Source: Prinia subflava (lineage: Eukaryota > Chordata > Aves > Passeriformes > Cisticolidae). From it: a stretch of DNA of 64,000 nt. Position 1 is the stretch's first letter. Each line of letters begins with the position of its first letter. Position numbers and translations under genes: made by a program. Below, in pieces: positions 11,773 through 22,460 of the stretch. The notes under the pieces were generated by a model. The model was not told the DNA's origin. It made no database searches and was given only the letters and a program-made list of their open reading frames with translations. The DNA lies in the NCBI RefSeq assembly GCF_021018805.1, contig NC_086254.1, positions 1,054,001-1,118,000 on the forward strand, written 5' to 3'.

Positions 11773-12854
11773 ATCTGAGCTCATCTGTGATGTTGCTACC
11801 CCATTTCTTTCTCCCTAAACTGGAGAAACTGGTGCCCTCCACCTTTCCTGGTGCAGCTCCCAGGGGAGGCAGGGGCAGAGCAGAGGGGTCACGACTGGGA
11901 GTGAGAAGAGGTGGAAGATGGAACAGAACAGCTGCCCAGGAGCTTCCACTGCTGGTTCCACCTGGGAAATGTGTTTTCCATGGATGAGGGGGGTCCTGGC
12001 AGGTTGGCAGGATTGCACTGCTGGGGTGGCCAAGTGCAGGTTGCAGGTGCTGCCTCTTTGCCCTTGAGCCTGAGGATTCCTGCAATCCAAATAAACCCTG
12101 CAGGAGCAGGTTTGTGTTTTTAGCAGCCACAGTCCTGCTCTCTGCAAAGCCAGGCTGCCTCTGGAACTGCCAGGAATAACAAAGGAGTCATGGAGCTGGA
12201 ACCTGCTCCTGCACAGGGTTTTTCTATTATTTGTGGCAAAGTCCTGGGGCTGTTTGTCACTCACTGAACAAGCACAGGAGGAGAAACGCTCCCAGGGAGG
12301 AGGTGTTTGTGAGGGCTGTCCTGCTGATGTCTCCTGGAATAATCCTTTGGAGAGGGGAGTGCAGTGGGAATTCCCCTCTCTGCTCCTGGAGCAGGCCAGG
12401 GGATCATTCCTGAGCCTGTCCTGGCTGGGGGATTTCCTGCATGGAAAGATGTGCTCAGCCCTGGGGAAGCTCCTGCTTCTGAATGGCCTCTGAATCCTTC
12501 TGGAAAACCATTCCAGCTTCCTGCACGAGGGCCCCGGGGCTGGGGCTCAGCCTGGGTGGGGGTCTGGGCTCAGGCTGAGCTTTGTGAAGGGGCTGGGAAG
12601 GAGCAGCAGGGGTGACCATGGGAACAAGCCCATCCCAGGGGGTTCCCAGCTCCTGCCTCATTTCCCACCTCCTGCTGATCCTGAGCCACTCACCCCACCC
12701 AGCTCCAGAACCCCTTTTGCCCTGGGAGTCCTGACCCTTTCTGCAGGGTCATACTCCCAGCTAAGGATGATTCCTCTGGAAGTCTGGGACCAGGCTGGAG
12801 AGGCTTCTCTGAGCTCCTCTGCACAACTGCCCCTCCTGGCTCTTAGGGAGTCTC
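11773..12854. other. Non-coding unique sequence
   Basis: Nothing recognisable is seen. Short open frames on both strands overlap and have no family resemblance. Confidence 0.5.
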
Positions 12855-13045
12855 TCTCCAGGTTTCCTGTCAGCTCCCTCAGGTCCTGCAAGGTCACACT
12901 GAGGTCACCCCAAAGCTTCTCCTCTCAGGTGAACATTCCCAACTCTCCCAGCCATTCTTCCCAGCAGAGATGCTCCATCCCTCTGCTCATCCTGGAGCCT
13001 CCTCTGGGCTCCTCCAGCATCTTGAGCTCCTCCAGCAGGAGTTAC
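12855..13045 (-). mobile_element. CR1 LINE fragment
   Basis: The segment parallels the clear minus-strand CR1 at 15585-15750: 'caggtcctgcaaggtcacac', 'ccccaaagcttctcctctc', 'aggtgaacattcccaactc', 'tgctccatccctctgctca' and 'tcctggagcctcctctgggc' appear in the same order. It is truncated at both ends and lacks the 3' tail. Confidence 0.8.
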
Positions 13046-13116
13046 CAGGGAGCTGCACAGGTGGACCCTGCTTGGAGAATCCCCTCTGACCAGCAGCTCC
13101 CCAAACCACAACTCCA

Positions 13117-13230
13117 CGTGTGTCCAACAGCATTTACCAGAATTCCAGGGATATCCAAAGGTTTTTACCCCAATTCCAGGCATATCCAAAGGCATTTACC
13201 CCAATTCCAGGTGTGTCCAAAGGCATTTCT
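13117..13230 (+). repeat. Tandem repeat, about 33-bp unit
   Basis: Three and a half diverged copies of a unit reading approximately 'catttaccccaattccag' followed by 'gcatatccaaagg' run head to tail. No coding role is apparent. Confidence 0.8.
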
Positions 13231-14087
13231 CCTGCAGGACAGCCCCTCTTGCCCCCTCCATCCCTGAGCAGATCCTGCCTGGCCACAGGGTGACCAACCA
13301 GCCACTCGGTGGCCAAGCCAAGGGTGGCACTGGCACACTGGGACACTGCCCTTTCCATTTCATTCCCATTTCTCTCTCCAGTTTACTCCCCTGCTGTCAC
13401 CTCCCCTGTCCCCCTCAGGGCCTGCCAGGACTGTGCTATTCCCCCTTCAGCCCAAAGGGATGGTCCATTGGCTGCTCTCCTCCTGCTGCTCCTCCAGCAC
13501 AGGGCATGGCCAGCAAGGGACAGCAGCACAGAGGATTCCCAGGATGTGATGAGGCCACAGGAAGGGTTAATCCACATTCTCCAGCATGGAATTGAATGGA
13601 TGTAATTCCACACATGATAATGGGAACCTCTCCATGATGATACTCGTTGTTCTAATGTCCTTGTCCTTCAATTATTTGATTCATTCACATTTAGGATAAA
13701 TACAGGATTAACCCAAAATGAGGTTTTAGGAGGGAGAAGCTCTTACTCTTTAATTTTAATCTAAAATTCGTTCAAACATTTCCCTCTGGTGATTGAGGGG
13801 AGGTGATTTAGGGAAGGATAAAGGCACAGAGCAGCCTGGGGTGGATGGGGCCTGGGACTGCCACAGTGCTCTCCAATGTCTGCTTCAAATAAACCCAACA
13901 CATCCTTCTTCTTTTTCTCTCCCTTCTAAAACCTCTTAATAAACTCTTCCTCCCAAATTCGGGAGTTTAGCAGATTTTTAATTTTTTTTTCCCCTCAGGC
14001 GAGCTCCTCTCCCCTGGGGGCTTCATTAGGGCTGATGAGTGCGGACACCACATCTCCCTGCGGGCCAGGCACAAGGTGAAGAGCCAT
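13231..14087. other. Non-coding sequence with AT-rich interval
   Basis: No gene is recognised. An AT-rich, non-repetitive interval from about 13600 to 13800 could be a conserved element but has no feature that proves it. A T-run lies at about 13976-13990. Confidence 0.45.
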
Positions 14088-14123
14088 CATCCCATCCCAT
14101 CCCATCCCATCCCAACCCATCCC
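14088..14123 (+). repeat. (TCCCA)n pentanucleotide microsatellite
   Basis: About seven head-to-tail CATCC/TCCCA units run here, the next-to-last varied to CAACC. This is a length-variable simple repeat. Confidence 0.9.
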
Positions 14124-14352
14124 GAGAAGCTCCTCTGCTCCCGCTGGGAGGGTCCCACCTGTGCCCTGGGCAGAGCCATGGGGAAGGGGCAGCGCAGACA
14201 CCCCGAGGTTCTGGGCACTCCTCGGGGTCCCGGCTGGGCCTGGGGCTCTGCCTTTGATTTGAGGCTTTCTTTGCATGCAGCAGAGCAAAGTCCAGTTGTG
14301 GCTGGTATTTGTGGTGAGCTGTCCCTATGGAGGGTCAGGCACTGCCCGTAAT

Positions 14353-14460
14353 GGGGACAGGGTGGCAGGGTGACCAAATCCCTCCTCGGGGGACAGGGTG
14401 GCAGGGTGACCAAACCCCTCCTCGGGGGACAGGGTGGCAGGGTGACCAAACCTCTCCTCA
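14353..14460 (+). repeat. 36-bp tandem repeat, three copies
   Basis: Three nearly identical 36-bp copies start at 14353, 14389 and 14425, each carrying 'ggggacagggtggcagggtg' and 'accaaa.ccctcctcg'. The period is a multiple of three, so one plus-strand frame reads a 12-residue repeat (GTGWQGDQTPPR-like) without stops. That frame stays open to the candidate exon at 14711-14766. I regard the coding look as incidental. Confidence 0.9.
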
Positions 14461-14599
14461 GCGTGGCCAGTGCCGTGCCGGGGCTGGGGGCAGGGAGGTG
14501 GCCCTGGAGGTGACTTTGCAGCCCCTCTGCCGGGCTCTGCAGGGCCTCTGGAGCAGCGGGGTTTGTCCATCTTCCCAGCCTGTCCCTGAGGGAGGATTG

Positions 14600-15160
14600 G
14601 ACACGGCCAGGTGGCCCAGCAGCATTTCCGGCCATCCCATCCCGGCTCGGCACCTTCCCCCAGCACGGAGCGAGCCCCTGGCACTGCCCGGTCCCCGGGA
14701 GCACACGCTGATGTCGCCGTGCTCAGAGGATGACGCAGAGCATCGCCATGGAGACGGGAAGCCGAGGTAAGGAGCTGCTGGCGCATCCCGGGAGCAGGAG
14801 CGATCCCGCAGCACCTGCCGGGGCAGGGGACAGACACTCCCGGCTGCAAACGCGCGCTGGCACCGCTGGCAGCGCTGAGCAAGGGGGGTCTGTTTAAAGC
14901 GTTGCCTCGGGTCCATGCGAAGGGCTTCCTCCTCGGGAAGGGCTGACCCCTTCCCTTCTCTGCTCCTCGTGTGCTCCCCCGCGGGACAGTGACACGATCG
15001 GGCAGCCCTAAATCGTGCTTTGCATTCCAGGGAAGAGAAGCTGCACTTCAAAGAGCACTTCAATGCCCGTGCTGAGCCCTCGGAGCTGCGGGCACCGGAG
15101 CAGAGCAGGAGCAGCTCCCTGGGACCGCGGCTCTGAAGCGCTGCCAGGGAGGGTTCTGGG
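14600..15160. promoter_or_regulatory. CpG-rich region, possible promoter
   Basis: CG dinucleotides are frequent from about 14620 to 15150. Inside are a CRE-like TGATGTCG at 14709-14716, a TGACGCAG site, and ATCGCCATGGAGAC (14742-14755), which resembles the palindromic X-box recognised by RFX factors. A strong splice donor (CGAG|GTAAGG) follows at 14767. Together this could be a promoter with a first exon, but there is no direct proof of transcription. Confidence 0.35.
14711..14766 (+). CDS. Candidate alternative first coding exon of CALN1 (speculative)
   Basis: An ATG at 14711 opens 18 codons (MSPCSEDDAEHRHGDGKP) plus two bases, ending at a strong donor GTAAGG at 14767. The exit phase is 2. 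This is exactly what the CALN1 exon at 62186 needs: AG joined to G gives R, followed by E, K and the known start M-P-F-H-H. The charged, low-complexity composition is similar to the amino terminus encoded at 40362. Against it: the ATG context is weak, a phase match occurs one time in three by chance, and no homology to a known isoform is recalled. The 47-kb intron it would imply is ordinary for CALN1. Confidence 0.2.
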
Positions 15161-15277
15161 GCAGAAGAGAACCCCAGGGCACAGCAGCCTCTGCCACAGC
15201 CCCAGCGATCCAAAATCCACCCAGAATCACGGCACGGAGGGGCTGGAATGTGATTGAAACCCCCGGTTGTCAGGATG

Positions 15278-15805
15278 TTACGGAATCACAGAATCATGGA
15301 AAGGGTCGGGCTGGGAAGGACCTTAAAGCCCATCCAGTGCCACCCCTGCCATGGCAAGGACACCTTCCACTGTCCCAGGCTGCTCGAAGCCGCAGTGTCC
15401 TGGCCTTGGGCACTGCCAGGGATCCAGGAGCAGCTACAGCTGCTCTGGGCACCCTGTGCCAGGACCTGTCCCACTCCTAGGGAGCAATTCCTTCACAATA
15501 TCCCATCCATCCCTGCCCTCTGGCAGTGGGAAGCCATTCCCTGTTGTCCTGGCACTCCATCCCCTGCCCAAAGTCCCTCTCCATGTTTCCTGCAGGCTGC
15601 CTTCAGGTCCTGGAAGGTCACAGTTAGGTCTCCCCAAAGCCTCTCCTCTCCAGGTGAACATTCCCAGCCCTCCCAGCCTTTCCTCCCAGCAGAGCTGCTC
15701 CATCCCTCTGCCCATCCTGGAGCCTCCTCTGGGCTCCTGCAGCAGCTCCAGGTGCTGCCTGTGCTGGCCCAGGGCTGGGGCAGCTCTGCAGGTGGGCTCT
15801 CACCT
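15278..15805 (-). mobile_element. CR1 LINE, long 3' fragment
   Basis: On the plus strand this begins with the reverse complement of the CR1 3' end, 'ggaatcacagaatcatgg' (15282-15299), then 'ctgggaaggaccttaaagcc', 'catccagtgccacccctgcc', 'gccactgccagggatcc'-type sequence and on to 'ctccatccctctgcccatcc' and 'tggagcctcctctgggctcc'. About 530 bases of minus-strand CR1 are kept. Several stops break any reverse-transcriptase frame. Confidence 0.92.
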
Positions 15806-16849
15806 GAGCACGGGGACAGAATCCCAATCCCTTTCCTGCCGCCCACACTGGGATCAGGCCAGGATTTGGGGTTTCTGGGCTGTTCCCAGTGCACATGGAT
15901 GGCTGTTTTCCTACTCCTGTGACCTGGGAGCCAAACTCTCTCCTCCTTGCTGGGAACATTCCCCCAGCCAGGGTGGGTGCTGGGACCGGGTCCCTGAGCT
16001 GGGTGAAGATCCCATTCCTGCCCCTGCAGGCACCTGAGCCCAGTACCAGCCCCTTCCCTGGGCTCTTGGTGGGCTGGAAAGCACGGAGATGCCAAGAAAA
16101 TATGGAAAATGCTTGCAGAGCCCCTTTGGGCTGTGACTGATCTCAGATGGAGGGGGGAGTGCCTGGCCTCAGGGGCTCAGCTTCTGTAGTTTTGGGGGCT
16201 CCCAGCTCAGCTCTGTCCCACACTGCCAGGGCCACCCAACAGGACTGGTGGCCCCAGGACAGGGCTCCTGGAGCTGGGCATGGGCTGGTTTGGCCACACT
16301 GGGTGGAGAATTGGTGGTGGCACATGAAAAACCACACACAGGGGGATGTGGCTGCTGGGCCTTGTAACAAAGCCTGGCTCACTCCATCCTAAATGTGGGC
16401 TCTGTGTCCTCCTGAAAGAGCAAGGGGGACCAACAGCCTGAAAAATGCATCAGGAACAGGGAATAGGCAGGTTGGGCTCTTTGCTGAGGCTCTCCTTGGC
16501 TTCCTCTCCTGCCTGGATGGATAGAGGGATACGGCTGGGCTGGCAGGTAGGAATTGCTGGGATGGAGGAGCCCTGCGAATGCAGCCAGGGCTGCAGGTGT
16601 GGGGCAAGGAGGGCATGTCAGGAGCAGAGCAGACTGCAGAGACAAAACCTTGGGGGGGTTTAGCTGAAGGTTTTCCTGATTTGAGGCAATTTGGAATTTT
16701 CCAGCTGTGTCTGACTCAGCTGAAAGCCAGAAAAAACAGTCAAAAAACTGTGGGCAGCAGAGCCAACAGGACCTGCTTTCTATGGAGTTACAGCCTTAAA
16801 ATCTTCACCCAGCACTCTCAGCTCCTTCTCTCAGCCCCTACCAGCCTGG
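15806..16849. other. Non-coding unique sequence
   Basis: No gene, RNA or clear repeat is recognised in this kilobase. Confidence 0.5.
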
Positions 16850-16985
16850 CAGGAAAACTTTCCTTGGGGAAAGGATTGTCCAGCCCTGGCACAGCTTCCC
16901 AGGGCAGGGGTGAGTCCCCATGTGCAGAAAGGTTTGAAATCCATGTGGCTGTGGCCTTTCCCAACCCCACTGAATCTATGATTTT
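16850..16985 (+). mobile_element. CR1 LINE fragment
   Basis: The piece keeps the CR1 segments 'ggaaaggattgtccagccct', 'ggcacagcttcccagggcag' and an end 'cccactgaatctatgatttt'. The middle (the 'gatgtggcacttggggacat' part seen at 7505-7525) is largely deleted, leaving a short plus-strand relic. Confidence 0.7.
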
Positions 16986-19258
16986 AGAGATTGAAGCCCC
17001 ATGTTTAGGCTGGGCAGTGATGTTCTCTCTGCACATGAGAGCTGAATTTGTCTCTTCCTCTCACAGAATTTATTTTGGGCTTATTCAGCCACCTGTCCTG
17101 AAACCTGTTGGAAGAGCAGATCCTTGGGATCTGTGCTCCAGGGTGAAATGGAGTTTGTGTTGGGCAGTCCCTGTGGAAGGGAGCAGGATGGACAGTTCAG
17201 GGATTGGGGCTCTGGCTCCATGACCTTGGCTGTTCCTGAGGCTGCAGCTGGGAGCAGCCCGGGAGGAGCAGCAGCTGTTAAAGCCGTCAGCTCACAGCTC
17301 CTTAATTCCTCTTTTACATTTGGAAAACCTAACCCGGCCCATCAATAAGGGCTCTTCTGTTCCCAGTGTCAGTCAGAGGCTGATTTATATCCTGAAATGG
17401 GATGATTTAGGACTCCTTCACATTTTTCTCCCAAGCTGCTTGCCAGTGGAAGTGGGGATTCCCATCGTTTGTCCATGGAAAACCTCCCCCAGTCCTGCTC
17501 AGCCCTGGCTCTCAGTGTGTCTTACACAAAATATCACCCACCAACTGTGGAAACAAAAAATCCCCTTTTTTTCCATATCTGGAACCTAGATACTGCTTTT
17601 TATTTGTTGTTATCATATTCCCTTACAGCAGACCTGGTAAAGATTAGTTTGATCCTGATTCCTGCCTTTCAAACACGGGTGAAGCTGGGGTTTTTTGCCA
17701 GATTTGCAGCTTTTGAAAGGGTCTCTCCTTGGAGGCCAACCTGGCATTGAGCAGGGTCAAGATCTACCTGAAGCCTGTCCTGGGCTGGGCAGGATCAAGG
17801 AAGGCATAAGCCTTTGATGAGGAAAAGCCACATCCATACATCAGAAATGCAGTTTAATTCACAAATCTGGAAAAAAATTGTAATTATCAGCTCCCCCATG
17901 TTTAACCAGTTTTTTGTTTGTTTCCAAATTCCTTTTGAAGTTCTCCAAAACAATCCCCCTGTGCAAGCAAACAAGGGTTTCAAAGCTTTGCCTTCAGATT
18001 CAGGAGACCAACCCCCTGCCCATAGGTTTGCAGCGTGTTCTATTCTCTCTGCTTTTTATCTTTATTAAAGGGCTGTAATTTGGGTGATTCATTGCGACTG
18101 CAGCCGGCAGTTTCCTCGGCCTGACACAATTTTGCACTTGGAGAGGCCATTGTCTGCCCAAAGCAGATCCCCAGGGTCCTGCTCCATGCAGCACAGGAGG
18201 GTTATCACAGAAACCCCTCTGGGAATCAGGAATTCATTAAATCAGTCAGAGGGAGGGCTCGAGCCAGCAGGGCTGAGCAGTGAAACCCCCGGACTGTGCT
18301 GTGGGAACTGGGAATGAGGGAGGCAGCAAGGGGCTCCTCTAATCCCAAACCAAAGCAAAGTGGTGTGGCCTCCAAAAACCTGATGGAGTGAGAAAAGATA
18401 CATCCTGCCACATCACAACCTGCAGGGAAGGCAGAAGTTAACACTTCTGGGCTCAGGAATGGCAAAATTAACACTCTTTGGTTCAAGAGTGGAAAATTCA
18501 GCTCTCCTGTGAGCTCAGCCATTCCTGGCTTTCCAAGCAGCCTCACTGGGTTGGAAAAGGAATGGAGCAGGGACATGATGTGGTGTTTGAACAAGATCCT
18601 GCCCAGCTCTGCTCCTGAGGGATGGGCTTGTGCCACCCCACTGCTTTCCCACCCCTCCCAAGGGCACCTTCCAGGGCCTGGGAAGGGTTGCTGAGCTGCT
18701 GTAAACCAGAGGTGCCTCCTGCAGGACAAGCAGGGTCTGGGGGCTCTGGGCAGGGCAGGTGGAGCCAGGGCCTGATCCAGTCTCTGCTTCAGCTCCTCTC
18801 ACCTGAAGTGCCCTTCCCTTGGTGCTTTTTGGAAGTCTCTAACCCTGTCTTTACATCTCATCTGCACAAACCTAATGTTTCCATGAGAAACATCATCCTT
18901 GAGCACCCTCAGGGACAGTAAAATCAGTGGTGCCACTCCCATTAGGAAACCAAAATCCACCAGGAGTGAAATGAGCTCCTGCAATGCTGAGGGAGCGACA
19001 CTGCGCCCCAGCAAGCCCAGCTGGCACCTGGCTCCTGCAAACACCACCTGCTGCTGGGGCTGGGCATCTGCCAGGCTGCAAACCCTCCCTGGACCTGGCC
19101 TGAGGAGACAGGCCCAGACTGGGCCACCTGCAAGATTTAGGGTGGAGGACAAGTGCAAGTTGTAGGGTCTGTGGAAGAGGACACACGAGGAAACCTTCCA
19201 TGACTCAAACTTCACATTAAGGGTGTCCAGTGAACCCAGCACTGAAACTGTGGCAAAT
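16986..19258. other. Non-coding unique sequence
   Basis: No exon is recognised. AT-richer stretches at about 17530-17640 and 17810-18130 are non-repetitive and could include regulatory elements. The interval 18040-18160 carries AATTTGGGTGATTCATTG-type sequence and a TTTTGCACTTGG motif but nothing diagnostic. Confidence 0.45.
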
Positions 19259-19535
19259 GAGGGGTTTGAGCTCACTGCACAAGGAAGATCCGCTATGTTG
19301 TGGCCATGGATCTGCTCATTCTAAAGAAAAGGGAAAGGTGAATATTTGCAGTCAGAAGCCAAAAAATTCCACGATTCCAGGATGGCATCAAGCTGAGGTT
19401 TGAGCCCACTGCACAAGCAACATCTCTGCTGTTGTGGCCACGGTTCAGCTCGTTCTAAAGAAAAGGGAAAAACCAAATATATCACAGTCAAAAGCCAAAA
19501 ATTCCACAAGTCCTGGATGGCATCATGAGGTTCAT
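19259..19535 (+). repeat. Tandem duplication, 134-bp unit, two copies
   Basis: The two copies start at about 19263 and 19397. Both contain 'ggtttgagc.cactgcacaa', 'tgttgtggcca', 'ttctaaagaaaagggaaa', 'agccaaaaattccac' and 'ctggatggcatca'-like segments. They have diverged by scattered substitutions and small indels, so the duplication is not recent. No coding content is seen. Confidence 0.85.
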
Positions 19536-21489
19536 TTGCCCCTCACCACAGACTCCCAGGCTGACAAAAGAGAAGGAATAAATGCAAGGTTCATTTCAGA
19601 AACACGAGGAGTCAGCTAAAAACACAAACAAGGCTGAGGCTGTTCCCAAAGTGGAACAGCTCAGCCTCTCCAACCTGGCCAACTGCAAGCCTGAGCCTGA
19701 CTGTGTTTGATCTGGGAATCAGATTTAGCCCACACCATCCCAATGAAAAATATCACACGTGGTCTGCACTTCAGGCTATGTTCCAATATCTGAAGGAAGG
19801 GATCTTTTAATTGAAAACCTTAATGTTTCTCGTTATATTTAAAATTAGAGCAGAACGGCAATAAAATTGGTCATGGGATTGAGACAAGTTTTCAGGGAGG
19901 GAAAGAAATTTATTCTTCATTTTTTACATCTAGACATCCGTTAAAAGCTTGGGCAAATTTGATTACGTCAATGCAAGGATTAATAATTAAAGGAACAACA
20001 ACCACATGCCTTGGAGAGACACACGAGATGGCAGCAGCTCGGGCTGGAGCCTCTGAGGACATCCTGCTTTTGCTGGAATCTCACCCCTGCCCCTCAGTAT
20101 TTAGAGAAGCAATTTCCCACCAGCTCTGCCATGCAATGCCTTTCCCAGGAATTTTCAGCTGGTGCCTAAACCCAGGGAAATGGTACCAACACTTGGTATC
20201 AGGTTGATTTGGAAGGAGGACTGTGCTGTTCCCACACTTTACGAGAGGTTCAAAGAGAAGTGTTCGGGGTAACTCTCTCCAGCCCCCAGCAGGAGCCCTG
20301 GCAGACAGTGATGGTGATCTCCAAACACCCCACAGCCCCGAGTCAGCCCCGCCCGGGATGGAGAAGGAGGCTCCACAGCCACCTCCTCCCTGTCCCCAGA
20401 GCAGATGGGTGTCCGCAGGCTGCGGCTGGGACACGGAGCCGCTCCGCTCCCGGCGTGGCCTCCAGCCAAGCACAGTCCTTGGAGCTTGCTCTGCGGATCC
20501 GGCCGCAGCCCCGGCGCTGGGAGCATCTTCCCAGGCACTGAGGGCAGCCCCAAGCCTTGGATTGAGGGACAGAGTCCCCGACTCCAATGCGGGTTTCCCA
20601 GCCAGGCCCAAGGGGTGTTCCCCTCCCTGCCCGTCCTTCCTCCCTCCATGGTGGGAATCTTCTCGTTCATTAACAACCTGCTAATTATCCCAGCAGCTTG
20701 GAGCTGGGTTGCAGCATGGAATTAGAACCAGCTTTTCCTTCTGGCACCCACCCCTGGGTGTAATTAATGAGGCAAGAGGAAGCCAGAACACCGGGTCAGC
20801 CCGGAGAGCAGGGCACGCATTGATCGGACACCCAGAGCGCGATGTTCTGAGCCGGCCCCAGGGAGGGTGGGTAGCACTTTGGGGTCAAACCGGGTAAAAG
20901 AAGATAAAGAAGAAGAATAAGAAAGATGTGTTCATTGTTTTCTTTGGCTTTCTCCATTTGAGCTCAAAATCCGGACCAAGGAGGGCTCCTTGGAAACCCT
21001 GCTCTTCGTCCCCTCTCTCCTTTTTTTTTGGGAACACTGGATGGAAGGCTGACACCGTGTCTCAGCCATTCCTGCCCCGCCGAGGGGCACTGAGAGCCCA
21101 GCCTGTTGCAGACGGGTGTTCTCACGGAGGTCTGGAGAACGACTGGGTCTGGAGAGGGACCTGGAGCTGGAGGAGGGATCAGCGTCACTCGCATGCTGCC
21201 AGCGCCAGGTTGTCTCTCCAGTGCCTTGGCACAAGCAAGTGGCCTCCAAATCCAAATGGCATTGCTTCCCTGCTCACGGGATGCGGGCAGGAGGCTGAGG
21301 ACCCCGTCTTGCAGAGCTGGGCTGGGGTGACGCAGCCCTTCCCCCTCCCCTTCCCCACCACCCTGGGTGATGCAGCCCTTCCCAACCACCCCGCTCCACC
21401 CAGGGCTGGCACTGGGAGGGCAACGCCTTTGGGCACTGCCATCACCAGGACAGAGGGACACGATCCTCCTCCTCCTCCCACTTCTCTGG
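19536..21489. other. Non-coding sequence, AT-rich then CpG-containing
   Basis: From 19780 to 20020 the sequence is AT-rich and non-repetitive. From about 20340 onward CG dinucleotides become more frequent (for example 20430-20520), leading toward the CpG island at 21490-22460. Long minus-strand frames here are alanine-, proline- and arginine-rich and show no domain. Confidence 0.45.
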
Positions 21490-21789
21490 AGCACTACTAG
21501 AGCACAAACTTTGCTCCGTGCACCCTCAGCAGCGCTCGGGCTGCCCTCGCCCACCCCGTTGCCTGTGGGACCCTCTCGCCACCCACCTGCTGGAGGGAGC
21601 CTCGATTTCCAGATTGTTGCTGCTGCCACCGCAAATCCCGGTGCTGCCGGCCCCGCGGGCTGCCAGGATGCCCCCGACGGGCGGCAGCAGGACGCTGGCG
21701 CTGGCAGGCCCGGGCGGCAGCGCGGCGCCCCGGGGGGAGCAGCGGTGCCAAATTGGGGTTCTAGCCCTTTAAATCCGATCCGGTACTGC

Positions 21790-21801
21790 AAAAAAAAAAA
21801 A

Positions 21802-21831
<30 letters not shown>
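21790..21831 (+). repeat. Poly(A)-rich tract
   Basis: A run of 21 A is followed by two A-runs separated by single G bases. No retroposed gene or LINE body lies immediately upstream, so this is scored as simple sequence rather than a retroposon tail. Confidence 0.95.
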
Positions 21832-21832
<1 letters not shown>

Positions 21833-21951
21833 GACGAGCGAGCAGGAGAGAGCCTTCAGACTCTTTTAATTAAAGCTTGTACCATATTCTGTATTCCCAA
21901 GTCACGGCAGCCGCCCGCGCTTCCCCAGGACACCTCGGGCTCCGGCACGGC

Positions 21952-21992
21952 ATGGACGGGCACCGCGGCGCGGCGGGCACCGGCGGCTGGAG
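21952..21992 (+). CDS. Candidate alternative first coding exon (speculative)
   Basis: ATG at 21952 is in a good initiation context (G at -3 and +4). It opens 13 codons, MDGHRGAAGTGGW, plus two bases, ending at donor GTACGC (21993). The exit phase is 2, so joining to the exon at 62186 would read R-E-K-M-P-F-H-H in frame. The segment lies in a CpG island. The donor is moderate, the peptide is short and glycine/alanine-rich, and there is no homology support, so chance is a serious alternative. Confidence 0.15.
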
Positions 21993-22460
21993 GTACGCGC
22001 GGAGGGACGGGGCTGCGGGCACGGCTTCTCCCCGCTCCTGGCTGCCAGCTGGGAGCATCCCCCTGCTTTCCCCGTGTGTTTTCCTCTGCCGGGGAGAAAG
22101 TCTAACGCGTCGCTGTGGCTCACGCGGGGCCGGTGGCAGGAGGAGCCTTCCCACCGCGCACCTGGGGCCCGGGGGCTGCCTGTCCTGCCACCGCCGCTCC
22201 CTTCCCTCTCCCCTCCTTCCCTTTTAAATAATTGAGTGCATGACCCAGAGATGTGGCTTCTTTCCCCCGGAGCTGCCGTTCAGCAGGAGATAAGTTGGGC
22301 TGCCTGGCCCATAAATCACGGCAGAAGTTGGTCCCCGCCGCGCTGCCGCCGCTCGGCTCCTCTCTGTCCCCCGGCTCTCCCAGGTTAGGGGAGTTTTGCC
22401 ACATCCTTCCATGCGCATTGCACTCGCAATGCAGAGCAGTTCAGGAGAGCCTCGCGGAGC

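Larger units (their letters stand above)
21490..22460. promoter_or_regulatory. CpG island, candidate promoter
   Basis: CG dinucleotides are dense at 21520-21780 and 21900-22170. A purine-rich A-tract and the AT stretch CTTTTAATTAAAGC (21861-21874) sit between the two halves, the latter in the right place for a TATA-like element. A short ATG-started segment with a donor follows at 21952-21992. Further downstream are CCATAAATCACGGCAG and other unique sequence. I infer a promoter for an unidentified transcript or an alternative CALN1 start. Confidence 0.4.

Noticed and set aside
1548..12118. Shared word 'gcaggagcaggtttgtgttt' at about 1553 and 12099
   Set aside because: The match does not extend on either side beyond about 20 bases and the flanks differ, so it is not enough to define a repeat.
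20964..21791. 275-codon minus-strand open frame at the 21.5-kb CpG island
   Set aside because: Low-complexity glycine, alanine and arginine composition driven by CpG-rich sequence, with no recognisable motif.
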